DNA of 64,000 bases from Halobellus rarus (lineage in GTDB: Archaea > Halobacteriota > Halobacteria > Halobacteriales > Haloferacaceae), in NCBI RefSeq assembly GCF_024494595.1, contig NZ_JANHDI010000016.1:1-64000 (forward strand), read 5' to 3'. Positions 35,445 through 44,289 of this stretch are shown here, piece by piece (the first letter of the stretch is position 1; each line of letters begins with the position of its first letter). The notes under the pieces were generated by a model. It ran no database searches. It was given only the letters and a program-made list of their open reading frames with translations, and was not told the DNA's origin. The position numbers and the translations under genes are program-made.

Positions 35445-35942
35445 CTATACATAGCTGGCCGTAGCCCTGATCACGTAGTAGTCGATCTGGAACTCCTGCT
35501 CGTCGAAGGTTGTAGCCCACTGCCACGTCTCGCCAGTATCGAGGCGCTCGTGGGTGGTCTGTTCGCTCGCGGAATCCAAAATCTCGTCCTCGGTCTCGTT
35601 CCTATCGTGGAGGGTCACCTCGACGACAACGTTCTGGAGTTGACGGTCACCAGCGTTCGTCGCGTCGCCCGCCACGACGAGCCCTTTCTCGCCCGCCCGC
35701 TGGAACGTGAACCCGTCGAGGATGAGTTCCTCGGACTCCTGTGGGGTGACTGTCCCGACCGGGTCCTCGTAGGGGCCTGGATTCTCCGGCGCATTGCGCA
35801 CGAGAGTCACCAAGATATCTGCCTCATCGCCGTTGGCGACATCAGTTGTCCCGTCCGGGGTCCCGCCGGGGGCGGTGCAGCCCGCGAGACTGGCGGTTGC
35901 CGTTCCAATACCGACCGTCTGGATGAATTGTCTTCGTTTCAT
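35445..35942 (-). CDS. Tat lipoprotein with one FxLYD-like domain
   Basis: 165 residues. MKRRQFIQTVG is a twin-arginine motif and SLAGC the lipobox (Cys22). The mature part carries one beta domain with GLVVAGDATNAGDRQLQNVV and LDTGETWQWATTF, like the FxLYD lipoprotein at 33,743. Probably surface-anchored. Function unknown. Confidence 0.8.
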   Translation of the reverse strand: MKRRQFIQTVGIGTATASLAGCTAPGGTPDGTTDVANGDEADILVTLVRNAPENPGPYEDPVGTVTPQESEELILDGFTFQRAGEKGLVVAGDATNAGDRQLQNVVVEVTLHDRNETEDEILDSASEQTTHERLDTGETWQWATTFDEQEFQIDYYVIRATASYV

Positions 35943-36026
35943 TGTATTCAACTGCCACAGGGCGAGTATTCAGCACGGTGTCTGGCGGGAGGAAAGAAAC
36001 TGGTGAGCAAACGGCAGAACAGCCAG

Positions 36027-37040
36027 TTACTCAGTCTCTGCATCGATCACTCGTTCTTCGCTTTCGGTATTCTCGTTCGAATGCGCTGCCCGGTGGGCGT
36101 TTTTGTACTGCTGGATTTTTCGGTAGAGCAGGTAGCCAAAGCCCCCCACATACAGTACAACATAGACGAAGAACGCGGGTAGTTGGGGGAGGCCCGTCAC
36201 GGCCTGTATCAACCCGCTTCCAATTCCGACGGTGGTGTTGTAGGTTGCGTGGATTAGCGCGGCGATGATGAGCCCCTTTACGATGATTGGACCGCGATTT
36301 CCCGGGTTGAACTTCGCTAACCCGAGGTAATATCCCGCGAACGCCGAGTAGACGACGTGCCCGGGCCCGGCTAACGCGCGGGTCGCAGTGATATCACCGC
36401 CGATACCGATCAGGTCCAAGCCGAGAGACAGACCGCCGACTTCTCCGACTGCTCCACTGATGTAGATGGCGTTTTCGATGGTAGCGAATCCGAGTCCGGC
36501 GATAGCGCCGTACACTGCACCGTCGATAACTGCGGCGAACCGAGCGTCGTTATACGCATAGAGCCGTACAGCGAGCAGTTTTACCGACTCCTCCACGGGG
36601 CCCACGATGAGGAAGAAAAACAGAACCATCCCGAGACCACCGAGCGCCGTGAAAAACGGCTGAAACACGCTATTGGCAACGGCAGCAAACCCTGCGGTGA
36701 GCACGCCAAGTATGAAGGTAGCCGCGAGCAGCGATAGCGGTTCGCTGGTCGTTACATCGCTGTACCAGACGTACGCCGCCAACGCCAGCGCGGGGAGGGC
36801 AGAGAGGATCGCTAGCACGCCGATTAAGGGCTCCCGCAGAATACTGAGTCCACCGACGGCGAGGAAAATCAATAGTGCGAGCAGGACCAGAAGAATCTGG
36901 CCGGTACGAACCGCCACCCAGTAGACCGCAACCGAGACACTATCGAGGAGAGACCGCCGTTCCCACGTTGAGATCCCGTAGAGATCCCGCTCGTCGTCCA
37001 CCGCCTCGACAGGATCCGTTACATTTTCTACGTCTTGCAT
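36027..37040 (-). CDS. PrsW-family intramembrane protease
   Basis: 337 residues, about eight helices. Family signatures are present in order: VGPVEESVKLLAVRLYA (the EE-x-x-K motif), GAIAGLGFATIENAIY, GPGHVVYSAFAGYYLG and ALIHATYN. PrsW enzymes cut membrane-bound anti-sigma factors in Bacillus; archaeal substrates are unknown. A soluble acidic N-terminus (1-40) and C-terminus (HRAAHSNENTESEERV) flank the core. No obvious operon partner. Confidence 0.9.
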   Translation of the reverse strand: MQDVENVTDPVEAVDDERDLYGISTWERRSLLDSVSVAVYWVAVRTGQILLVLLALLIFLAVGGLSILREPLIGVLAILSALPALALAAYVWYSDVTTSEPLSLLAATFILGVLTAGFAAVANSVFQPFFTALGGLGMVLFFFLIVGPVEESVKLLAVRLYAYNDARFAAVIDGAVYGAIAGLGFATIENAIYISGAVGEVGGLSLGLDLIGIGGDITATRALAGPGHVVYSAFAGYYLGLAKFNPGNRGPIIVKGLIIAALIHATYNTTVGIGSGLIQAVTGLPQLPAFFVYVVLYVGGFGYLLYRKIQQYKNAHRAAHSNENTESEERVIDAETE

Positions 37041-37372
37041 GCTGTTTCTGTCAGAGAGTAGTTCGCTTCTTCAGCACAGACAAGAACGAACTTATCAATC
37101 GACGCTTGACAGACCATAGTGAGGTGTAAGTTCTAGATGAACGTCAAACCGCAAGTTATCTCAGTTACTCAATTGTGAGACCTGGAGTGACAGAACGACG
37201 TTGTCGTGCGGGCTTTACGCTCTGTATCTCGCAAGCGGTTTCTGAAAAGTTTTAGAGAGGGTTCTCCTCGGTGTGAGACAGCCTTACCCTGAACTGTGAG
37301 GCCTGGAGTCACGTCGATACGTCGCGATGAGCGAACGATAGTTTAAATACCGCAATTCCCACCCACTACACT
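37041..37372. other. Intergenic region with an 18-bp direct repeat
   Basis: TGTGAGACCTGGAGTGAC at 37,174-37,191 recurs with two changes at 37,295-37,312. A TATA-like AGTTTAAATACC lies at about 37,340-37,351, upstream of ATG 37373. No gene seen. Confidence 0.5.
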
Positions 37373-37558
37373 ATGAGTTCTCGGTCAGGGGTCACAACGC
37401 CGGCATTCTGGAACGATCCCGAAGAGCGCTCCGAAGGGGGCGGTGGCCAGCTTTATACGCCGTTGTACCACCACCTGCCAAAGATTCCATCGGCCGGACT
37501 CGTCAATTACGACACCGAGCACGAGGTTGTCGAGCCGACCGCCGCAATAGATGCCTGA
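37373..37558 (+). CDS. Short protein with the tail of a DUF7344 winged helix
   Basis: 61 residues. QLYTPLYHHLPKIPSAGLVN then YDTEHEVVEPTAAID matches the last helix and wing of DUF7344 proteins ('LYHHHLPKL..AGLV.YD...VV'). The first 26 residues (WNDPEERSEGGGG) are unrelated to the family, so the gene looks like a truncated or rearranged copy that has kept a promoter. Its stop overlaps the ATG of the following broken ligase. Confidence 0.5.
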   Translation: MSSRSGVTTPAFWNDPEERSEGGGGQLYTPLYHHLPKIPSAGLVNYDTEHEVVEPTAAIDA

Positions 37559-37981
37559 GTACACACTTAGCACCGGCGTCGAACTGGAACTGTGGGTTGT
37601 CGACGAGATGGGGCAGCTATGCGACGGGACGGACATAGTCGACGCACACAAGCGGATAGAGTTCGAGTTCATCACCCGCTCATCGAGGTGAAGACGGCAC
37701 CGCACACCAGCGAGTGCGACTTGCGACGCGATCTCCGGTCGACGCTCCGGACGGGAATCAGAGCAGCGGAGACCGTCGGTAAGCGTCTCGTCTCACTGGG
37801 GACGCCGTTGACTGCGTCGGACGCCGCGGCGAACTGCGAGCGTGGACGAACCTTCGAGACTGTCTACGGCAGCGGCGGTCAGAGCGCGAAGAACTGTGCC
37901 GGGACGCACATCCACTTCGAGCGCGCTCGGAACGTTATCGGGCCACGTATCGAGCGGTTAGATCGCCGCACAGAGCAGTAA
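37551..37981 (+). pseudogene. Broken glutamate-cysteine ligase
   Basis: From ATG 37551 the frame reads LSTGVELELWVVDEMGQLCD then GTDIVDAHKRIEFEF, the N-terminus of a GCS2-type ligase, and stops soon after. One base is missing near 37,671 (ATCACC for an expected ATCCACC). The next frame resumes with HPLIEVKTAPHTSECDLRRD, LVSLGTPLTASDAAANCERG and KNCAGTHIHFE. The C-terminal two-thirds of the enzyme is absent. In haloarchaea the enzyme makes gamma-glutamylcysteine; this copy cannot. Confidence 0.75.
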
Positions 37982-38260
37982 CCCGTGCTCGAACCGGTAT
38001 CGAGAGCGACACGGGTTGTGCTCCCCAGCGCGACCCCGCACAGTGCCGCTCGATCCACGACTAGCAACACCAAGCCGAGGGCGAGGGCAAATGCCCCCAG
38101 GAGCTCGGGCAGTTTGTCGCCCTGGGAGCTCGACGATCTCGACCGCGACGGTCGGCTCCGAGAACTCCACCGGAATCCGGTCATCACGCGCGGTAAGCAA
38201 AGCCACACCCTCACAGTGGGATGGCCTGCGGACATCCCGTGAAACAGTGCCGTTCCGGAA
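37982..38260 (-). pseudogene. Decayed membrane-protein fragment
   Basis: On the minus strand one frame reads LTARDDRIPVEFSEPTVAVE then IVELPG, and a shifted frame reads DKLPELLGAFALALGLVLLV then VDRAALCGVALG, a membrane helix. They look like one protein split by a frameshift near 38,125. No family recognised. It abuts the broken ligase, so both may have been damaged in one rearrangement. Confidence 0.3.
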
Positions 38261-38418
38261 GTCTGGCCCCGTTTAATATGAGATACAAAAAATAAGACGA
38301 CAGTATTCAATCGTGGACTGCGGGGTCATAGATGCCGATTTTCGTCCCGTCGGTGACGCACGACTGGAGGCTCTCCTACGCTGCTTATACTAAAGGTCCC
38401 TCCGGTCAGTGGGTGTAT

Positions 38419-39087
38419 ATGGAGACAGTCGTAGACGCCACTATCCCGACTGACCAGTTCGTCCTCGAGGAGACCATCGAGCGAGTCCCAGACGTCGAAT
38501 TCGAGTTCGTTCGTTTCGCCATCAACGATTCGGCGTGTCCGGTTCCGTTCCTCTGGGGGTCGACGAGCCAGCCGGATCGACTGGACGCGGCCCTGCAGAA
38601 CGATTCGTCCACGGAGCGCGTGAGTTGCCTGTCCTGGGACGACGGTCGCGGCCTGTACTCGATTGACTGGACGGAGCGTGCGGCGTGCCTCATCGACGGT
38701 TTCGACGAGACCGGCGGCTCGGTGCTGGACGTCCGAGGCACGTCCGACCGGTGGATGGTCCAGATTCTGTTTCCCGACCGTTCGACGGCGTCTGAGGCGT
38801 TCCAAGCCTGGTGTGACGACGGCATCAACCCGTCGCTATCCCGGGTGAGCAACCTTTCCTGCCGGAGCGACAATATGAGAGGGCTGTCGGCGACACAACA
38901 CAGCACCATCGCCGAGGCGTTCCAGCGGAATTACTACAACGTCCCACGGGGAACGACGCTGGCGGAGCTGGCCACGGACCTGGAGGTGTCGCACCAGGCC
39001 CTGTCCGAACGCCTCCGCCGAGGCCACTCCCATCTCGTCGAACGGATGCTCTCGGAGTCGACGCCTGCAGTGGAACGTCGACCGTGA
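38419..39087 (+). CDS. HTH-10 (bacterio-opsin activator-like) regulator
   Basis: 222 residues. A C-terminal HTH-10 domain (about 152-215) reads LSATQHSTIAEAFQRNYYNV then TTLAELATDLEVSHQALSER, the Bat-type DNA-binding unit. The N-terminal part is a degenerate sensor-like beta domain starting ATIPTDQFVLEETIERVP. ATG 38419 is chosen because related proteins begin here and CTTATACT lies about 28-37 bases upstream. Its targets are unknown. Confidence 0.88.
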   Translation: METVVDATIPTDQFVLEETIERVPDVEFEFVRFAINDSACPVPFLWGSTSQPDRLDAALQNDSSTERVSCLSWDDGRGLYSIDWTERAACLIDGFDETGGSVLDVRGTSDRWMVQILFPDRSTASEAFQAWCDDGINPSLSRVSNLSCRSDNMRGLSATQHSTIAEAFQRNYYNVPRGTTLAELATDLEVSHQALSERLRRGHSHLVERMLSESTPAVERRP

Positions 39088-39295
39088 GCGTCCCGTCACT
39101 ACTACGACTGCTTCGATACGATCATCGGTACCCCGATGCTCATTCTGGGCCTCTGATGCCGGACTTATCCCTCCAGACCCGGAAGAGGCGTTATGCAGTT
39201 CCGCCCAGCGACGTCGACAGTTCGCAGCATCACCAAGAGAGTGGTACTGAGTCGCACACAGGATCTCTCCGCGACGGGGTAGGAAGAGACAGAAT

Positions 39296-40111
39296 ATGAG
39301 TTTCCAATACACTCACACGGCCCAAAACGCCGTCCAGATCGTGCGGGGCATCGCTCACGAAACTCGAAATAAGAACGTCCCATTCATGGCGGGGAGCATT
39401 GCGTATTCGGCGTTCGTCTCACTGCTGCCCCTCGTGCTGCTGTTGGTGATCGCGGCGTCTGCGCTCGGCGGCGAACGGATGGTCAGCTACGTCCGACGCG
39501 TCACGGAGAGTTACCTCACGCCGACCGGACAGTCCCTGTTGACCGATGGCATCGGCCAGACAGGCAGTCAAACCGGGCTCTCGATCCTCGGGATCGTCGT
39601 CCTCCTCTGGGGAGTGCTGAGGGTTTTTCGTGCGCTCGATACGGCTTTCTCGACGATTTACGACACGCAGCTGAAGAACGATCTCCTCAATCAGCTCAGA
39701 GACGGGGTCGTGGTACTGGTATCCCTCGGCGTCGCGTTGTTAGCGGTGTTCGTCGCGGGGTTGGGGCTCCGTTTCGTCCCGAACCTCCCGTTCCCGGGGC
39801 TGGTGAGCGAGATGTTGCTGATTGTCGGCCTTTCGATCGTGTTCGTTCCCATCTACTACGTGTTCCCCGACGTGGACCTGTCTCTCAAGATGGTTCTACC
39901 AGGGGCCGTGGTTGCGGCTATCGGATGGGCGCTACTCAAGGCGGGGTTCGGCATCTACGTCGCGTACTCGTCGACACAGGATGTATACGGTGTTCTCGGT
40001 GGTGTGATGCTCCTGATCACGTTTCTCTATTTCGGAGCACTGCTGATCCTGATCGGCGCCACTACGAACGTCGTCCTCATGGGAAGCCGCCCCGTCGAGG
40101 GGGCGAGATAG
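39296..40111 (+). CDS. YihY/BrkB-family membrane protein
   Basis: 271 residues, six helices. The N-terminal signature PFMAGSIAYSAFVSLLPLVL and the later WGVLRVFRALDTAFSTIYD and LYFGALLILIGATTNVVL are those of the YihY/BrkB (formerly RNase BN-like) family. A general membrane protein of unsettled function. Monocistronic as far as visible. Confidence 0.9.
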   Translation: MSFQYTHTAQNAVQIVRGIAHETRNKNVPFMAGSIAYSAFVSLLPLVLLLVIAASALGGERMVSYVRRVTESYLTPTGQSLLTDGIGQTGSQTGLSILGIVVLLWGVLRVFRALDTAFSTIYDTQLKNDLLNQLRDGVVVLVSLGVALLAVFVAGLGLRFVPNLPFPGLVSEMLLIVGLSIVFVPIYYVFPDVDLSLKMVLPGAVVAAIGWALLKAGFGIYVAYSSTQDVYGVLGGVMLLITFLYFGALLILIGATTNVVLMGSRPVEGAR

Positions 40112-40313
40112 ATAAGCGGTGGAAACCAAAGGGTACCCGATAGCCGAGTGGTGTGGTCGGTATGTACGACTTACCGTTCCGTTGGTGCACCCTTTCGGGG
40201 AGATTCAGGTTGCCAACGAACAAACTGTCGGTCGGATTCTATGGCAGTCTTACCTCTCAAGTAGTGTTATATCAATATGATAACTAAGTGATCGGAGCCC
40301 GTCGGTCTGTTAT

Positions 40314-40517
40314 ATGGTACTGGCAGTACTCAATAGAGTCGCACCCGTTCCTCTCCAGTTCGGTGGGGACCTCATCGGACTCGCAATCCTGTTCTTGATT
40401 CTCGCAGTGATCGCAGCAGTGGTTGGCGCCAGGGGGGTCGCCGGGATCAGTATGAATATCGCCAAGTGGCTCGTCATCATCTTCGTGGTGCTGGCGATTG
40501 TCACGTTCATACTCTAG
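40314..40517 (+). CDS. DUF1328-like small membrane protein
   Basis: 67 residues, two helices: [20 protein letters not shown] and [18 protein letters not shown], joined by a turn with GVAGISMNI. This fits the DUF1328 (YtjA) type of two-helix protein. Function unknown. Confidence 0.75.
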   Translation: MVLAVLNRVAPVPLQFGGDLIGLAILFLILAVIAAVVGARGVAGISMNIAKWLVIIFVVLAIVTFIL

Positions 40518-40632
40518 GAGAGTACGACAGAACTTGTGAGGACTGCTCTTCAGAAGAACTGGGGGCAGTGTCTGGTTAGGGCGTTGGAACAGAAAGCCCT
40601 TCGCGAGCGATTCCAGGGTTTGAGGGAGTGCA

Positions 40633-42219
40633 TTACTCGAGCGGCACCTCGATAAGCGACATCTCATCCGTCGCGAGTGCATCCCGTAGCGCCGCATCGA
40701 GTTCGTCCCGTTCTTCGGGGCGATACCCCGCGATACCGAAGCTCTCGGCGAGCGTCATAAAGTCGGGGTTCGTGAGTTCTGTTCCGAACGATTCGCCGCG
40801 GTGATCCTGCTGTTTCTCGGAAATGAGCCCGTAGTCGTCGTCGGTAAAGAGAAGGATCGTATAGCCACACCCCACCCGTGTCGCGGTCTCGATCTCGACG
40901 CCGTTCATCAGAAACCCGCCATCGCCAGTCGCCGCAACGACCTCTGCGTCGGTTGCGAGATCCGCCGCGATCCCCCCCGGTACCGAGATTCCCATCGACG
41001 CCAGTCCGTTCGAGATGATACACGTGTTAGGTTCGTAGGTGGGGAAGTTCTGTGCGATCTGTATCTTGTGGCTCCCGACGTCGGAAATCAACACGTCGTT
41101 ATCGCTCATAACATCCCGTAATACCGGCAGTACCGTCCGGACGGTGAACGGGCCCTCTCCCGATGGGTCGGTGGCGATGTCGTCGACGATATGGGCCCTG
41201 AGATCGCGGTACCAGGTCTCGTCGAACTGTGTCTCGCTTTCGTTCATCCGCTCGGTCAACTTTGCGAGTGCCGTCGAGAGATCGCAGACGAGTTCGAGGG
41301 TCGGATTGTACGCCTCGTACACCTCTGCCGGCTCACTGTCGACGTGCACGATAACGGTGCCTGCGCCCGTGTTCCAGCCAGCCGGGTCGTGTTCGGCGAT
41401 GTCGTAGCCAACGGTGAGGATGAGGTCGGCCATCTCGATCGCATCCGATGCCTCCTGATGGTCACCGGAATCCAGTGTCAGCAACGACTGTGGCGAACGG
41501 TCCGAGATCGCCCCCTTTCCCATATACGTCGACGCGACAGGGATACCCGTCGTCTGGACGAACTCGCGGAGCTGTGTCGTGGCGTCCGTCCGTACCGCTC
41601 CGTTCCCCGCGATGATCAGCGGCCGGTCGGCTTCCTCGAGGAACGCCTGAGTTCGCTGGAGTAGCTCCGGGTTCGGCGATGCGAGTCGGACGCGTTCACG
41701 TGGGTCTATCGGGGTGGTATCGGTATCCGATCCGGCGACGTCCTCGGGAAATTCGAGATGAGTCGCACCGGGTTTCTCGTATTCGGCGAGTTTGAACGCC
41801 TTCCGAACGGACTCGGCGATGATGTCGGGATCGTTGAGCTGGGTGTTCCACTTTGTGATCGGCTCGAACATCTGGACGATATCCAGCGCCTGGTGGCTCT
41901 CCTTGTGCAGGCGCTCCAATCCACCCTGACCAGTGATCGCGACGAGAGGGGCTTTATCCAAGTTCGCGTCCGCGACACCAGTCATGAGGTTTGTCGCACC
42001 GGGACCGAGCGTCCCGAGACAGACGCCTGCCTCGCCCGTGAGCCGGCCGTGGACGTTGGCCATGAACGCGGCTCCCTGCTCGTGGCGGACCGGGATGAAC
42101 CCGATATCCGAGTCCCGAAGCGAGAACAGCAAGTCCTCAGTCTCTTCGCCGGGAACACCGAACACGTACTCGACGCCTTCGCCCTCGAGGCAGCGCACGA
42201 GCAGATCCGATGCCTTCAT
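40633..42219 (-). CDS. ThDP-dependent acetolactate-synthase-like enzyme
   Basis: 528 residues in three ThDP-enzyme domains: Pyr (1-165, with catalytic Glu47 in RHEQGA), a central domain (180-320) and PP (345-520, with ATGDGGFLMNGVE binding ThDP-Mg). Closest in layout to catabolic AlsS/IlvB proteins, but no small regulatory subunit or ilvC is adjacent. Its ATG overlaps the aldehyde dehydrogenase stop by four bases, and such pairs suggest a 2-oxoacid or benzoylformate-type decarboxylase feeding an aldehyde to the dehydrogenase. Real substrate unknown. Confidence 0.85.
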   Translation of the reverse strand: MKASDLLVRCLEGEGVEYVFGVPGEETEDLLFSLRDSDIGFIPVRHEQGAAFMANVHGRLTGEAGVCLGTLGPGATNLMTGVADANLDKAPLVAITGQGGLERLHKESHQALDIVQMFEPITKWNTQLNDPDIIAESVRKAFKLAEYEKPGATHLEFPEDVAGSDTDTTPIDPRERVRLASPNPELLQRTQAFLEEADRPLIIAGNGAVRTDATTQLREFVQTTGIPVASTYMGKGAISDRSPQSLLTLDSGDHQEASDAIEMADLILTVGYDIAEHDPAGWNTGAGTVIVHVDSEPAEVYEAYNPTLELVCDLSTALAKLTERMNESETQFDETWYRDLRAHIVDDIATDPSGEGPFTVRTVLPVLRDVMSDNDVLISDVGSHKIQIAQNFPTYEPNTCIISNGLASMGISVPGGIAADLATDAEVVAATGDGGFLMNGVEIETATRVGCGYTILLFTDDDYGLISEKQQDHRGESFGTELTNPDFMTLAESFGIAGYRPEERDELDAALRDALATDEMSLIEVPLE

Positions 42220-43616
42220 TCGGTCGGTACCTCGTCCTCGTCGCTCTTCTCCGGCTGCTGTCGCCAGACAGTCTTGCGATTGACGAACTCCTTGATCCCG
42301 GCTTCGGAGAGTTCACGGCCGTAGCCGGATGCTTTCACACCACCGAACGGGATCCGCGGATCGGACTTCACCAGTTCGTTGATATACGTGCAGCCAGCGT
42401 CGATACGGCCAGCTACCCGCTCGCCGCGCTCGAGGTCGTTCGTCCAAATGCTGGCTCCGAGACCGAACTCAGTGTCGTTCGCTTTCTCGATGGCGGCCTC
42501 CTCGTTGGAGACCCGGTAGACGGCTGCCACGGGACCGAACACCTCCTCAGCGTCGACGGGACACCCCTGTGGAACGTCCGCGAGCACCGTCGGCGGATAG
42601 TACGCCCCGTCACGGTCAAGTGGCTCACCGCCCGTGAGCGCCGTCGCGCCGGCGTCGACGCTCTCGGTCACCTGTTCGTGAACTCCTTCCATGAGGTCCT
42701 GCCGTGCCTGCGGTCCGATGTCCGTGTCGCGGTCCATCGGGTCGCCGACAGTGAACGACTCGACCTCCGCGACGAACCGATCGACAAACGCCTCGTAGAC
42801 GGCGTCGTGGACGACGAATCGCTTTGCAGCGATACACGATTGCCCGCCGTTCAGGTTACGCGCCCAGGCACCGGTCGTCGCGGCGGCCTCGACGTCAGCG
42901 TCGTCGAGGACGACGAACGGGTCGCTGCCCCCGAGTTCGAGGACGGTCTTCTTGAGGTTCTCGCCGGCCGTCGAGGCGACCGCCTGTCCCGCCGAGTTGC
43001 TCCCGGTCAGCGTCGCCGCTTCGACGCGCGGATCCGAGAGGACCGCGTCGATGCGATCGGACGGAATCAGCAGCGTCTGGAACGCACCGTCGGGAAACCC
43101 GGCGTCGCGAAACACGTCCTCGATAGCGAGTGCACACCCCGGCACGTTCGAAGCGTGTTTGAGGAGTCCGACGTTCCCCGCGGCTACGTAGGGGGCCGCG
43201 AACCGAAACACCTGCCAGAACGGGAAGTTCCACGGCATAATCGCAAGTACGGGCCCGAGCGGTTCGTGGACCGTCTTCACGGTCGATCCCGGCGGGCTCG
43301 GATGCCGCTCGTCCTGGAGGTAGCGTCCCGCGTGCTCGGCGTAGTGATCACAGACCCACGCGCACTTTTCGACCTCAGCCTCGGCCTGGGCGATCGGTTT
43401 GCCCATCTCTCGCGTGATCAGTTCCGCGTACTCGGCTGCCCGGTCACGGAGCAACGCAGCCACCTCCGCGAGTGTCGTTTCGCGCTCCGCCACGGACCAG
43501 TCTCGGAACGTCTCGAACGTCGATTCGGCCCTCGAAAGCCGGTCTTCGACCTGCCCGTCGTCGTGTTCGTCGTACGTTTCGGTCGTCTCTCCGGTCGCAG
43601 GATTGGTTCTTTCCAT
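42216..43616 (-). CDS. NAD(P)-dependent aldehyde dehydrogenase
   Basis: 466 residues, close to succinate-semialdehyde dehydrogenases. MPWNFPFWQVFR, the general-base Glu in LELGGSDPFVV and the nucleophile Cys in NGGQSCIAAKR are present. It oxidises an aldehyde to acid. It overlaps and precedes the ThDP enzyme gene, so it probably handles that enzyme's aldehyde product. Confidence 0.92.
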   Translation of the reverse strand: MERTNPATGETTETYDEHDDGQVEDRLSRAESTFETFRDWSVAERETTLAEVAALLRDRAAEYAELITREMGKPIAQAEAEVEKCAWVCDHYAEHAGRYLQDERHPSPPGSTVKTVHEPLGPVLAIMPWNFPFWQVFRFAAPYVAAGNVGLLKHASNVPGCALAIEDVFRDAGFPDGAFQTLLIPSDRIDAVLSDPRVEAATLTGSNSAGQAVASTAGENLKKTVLELGGSDPFVVLDDADVEAAATTGAWARNLNGGQSCIAAKRFVVHDAVYEAFVDRFVAEVESFTVGDPMDRDTDIGPQARQDLMEGVHEQVTESVDAGATALTGGEPLDRDGAYYPPTVLADVPQGCPVDAEEVFGPVAAVYRVSNEEAAIEKANDTEFGLGASIWTNDLERGERVAGRIDAGCTYINELVKSDPRIPFGGVKASGYGRELSEAGIKEFVNRKTVWRQQPEKSDEDEVPTE

Positions 43617-44082
43617 CAGTGTGTCAGCTCTGTGTTGTCAGTCTCTCCCGAGTGGGTACCGGGAGACAGTCTCTCGCAGTCTTCGAGCGGAACGCGCATT
43701 CCACAGCTCGGAGCGGGCGAGTCTCACTACGTTCCGGGGCCGCCCGTCGCCACCTCGGTCTCGCGGCGCTCGGCACACCCTTCGCGTAGTCGCTCTCCCG
43801 TCCTTTCACGCGACCCACCACTGTCCAGTATCCACCAGTATCTGTTACAGCCACTCAGACTACGTTTCGAACTCACTTGGTTACCGGCCCATTACCCTCG
43901 ATAACGGCAGTGTGAACGACAAGCACGTCCAGACGACGACCCGAGAGGAGTACGCCGCCAGCGACGTGATAATGGACTCGTTCAGATCGTCAAATAGACC
44001 GACGAATAACGGATACGACTACGACCCGCTCGTCCTCGATAGTGGGGCGGGATATAGAGGGCTGCAGTACCTACTGGTAGTG
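43617..44082. other. Intergenic region before the DUF4177 module
   Basis: No gene seen. GATATAGAG at about 44,050-44,058 is a TATA-like site 25-33 bases before the DUF4177 ATG. Confidence 0.5.
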
Positions 44083-44289
44083 ATGTCCGAATCAGAAGCG
44101 ATCCACTGGGAGTACGAGACGCTGCGCCCGCGACGCGATGAAACCAAAAAAGAAGCAGAGGATCCGAAAGCGGAGTTGAATCAGCTCGGTGCGGAGGGCT
44201 GGGAGTTTGTGGAGACGATCGACTACGAGGGAGGCGGCACCAAGTACCTCGTTTTCAAGCGACCGGCCCAGTCGAGTGAGCCTGTATGA
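44083..44289 (+). CDS. DUF4177-like small protein, copy 1
   Basis: 68 residues: IHWEYETLRP at the start, then LNQLGAEGWEFVETIDYEGG and KYLVFKR, the DUF4177 pattern 'WEY..L....LN.LG.EGWE.V.....GG....LVFKR'. Its stop overlaps the start of a four-helix membrane protein (ATGA). The same two-gene order recurs at 47,908-49,081, so the small protein is likely a soluble partner of the membrane protein. Confidence 0.85.
   Translation: MSESEAIHWEYETLRPRRDETKKEAEDPKAELNQLGAEGWEFVETIDYEGGGTKYLVFKRPAQSSEPV

Noticed and set aside
40132-40205. tRNA-like start with a GCCGAGTGG D-arm-like string
   Set aside because: No pairing acceptor stem, no proper T-arm (GGTTCRA) and no anticodon stem at the right distance; at most a decayed tRNA piece.
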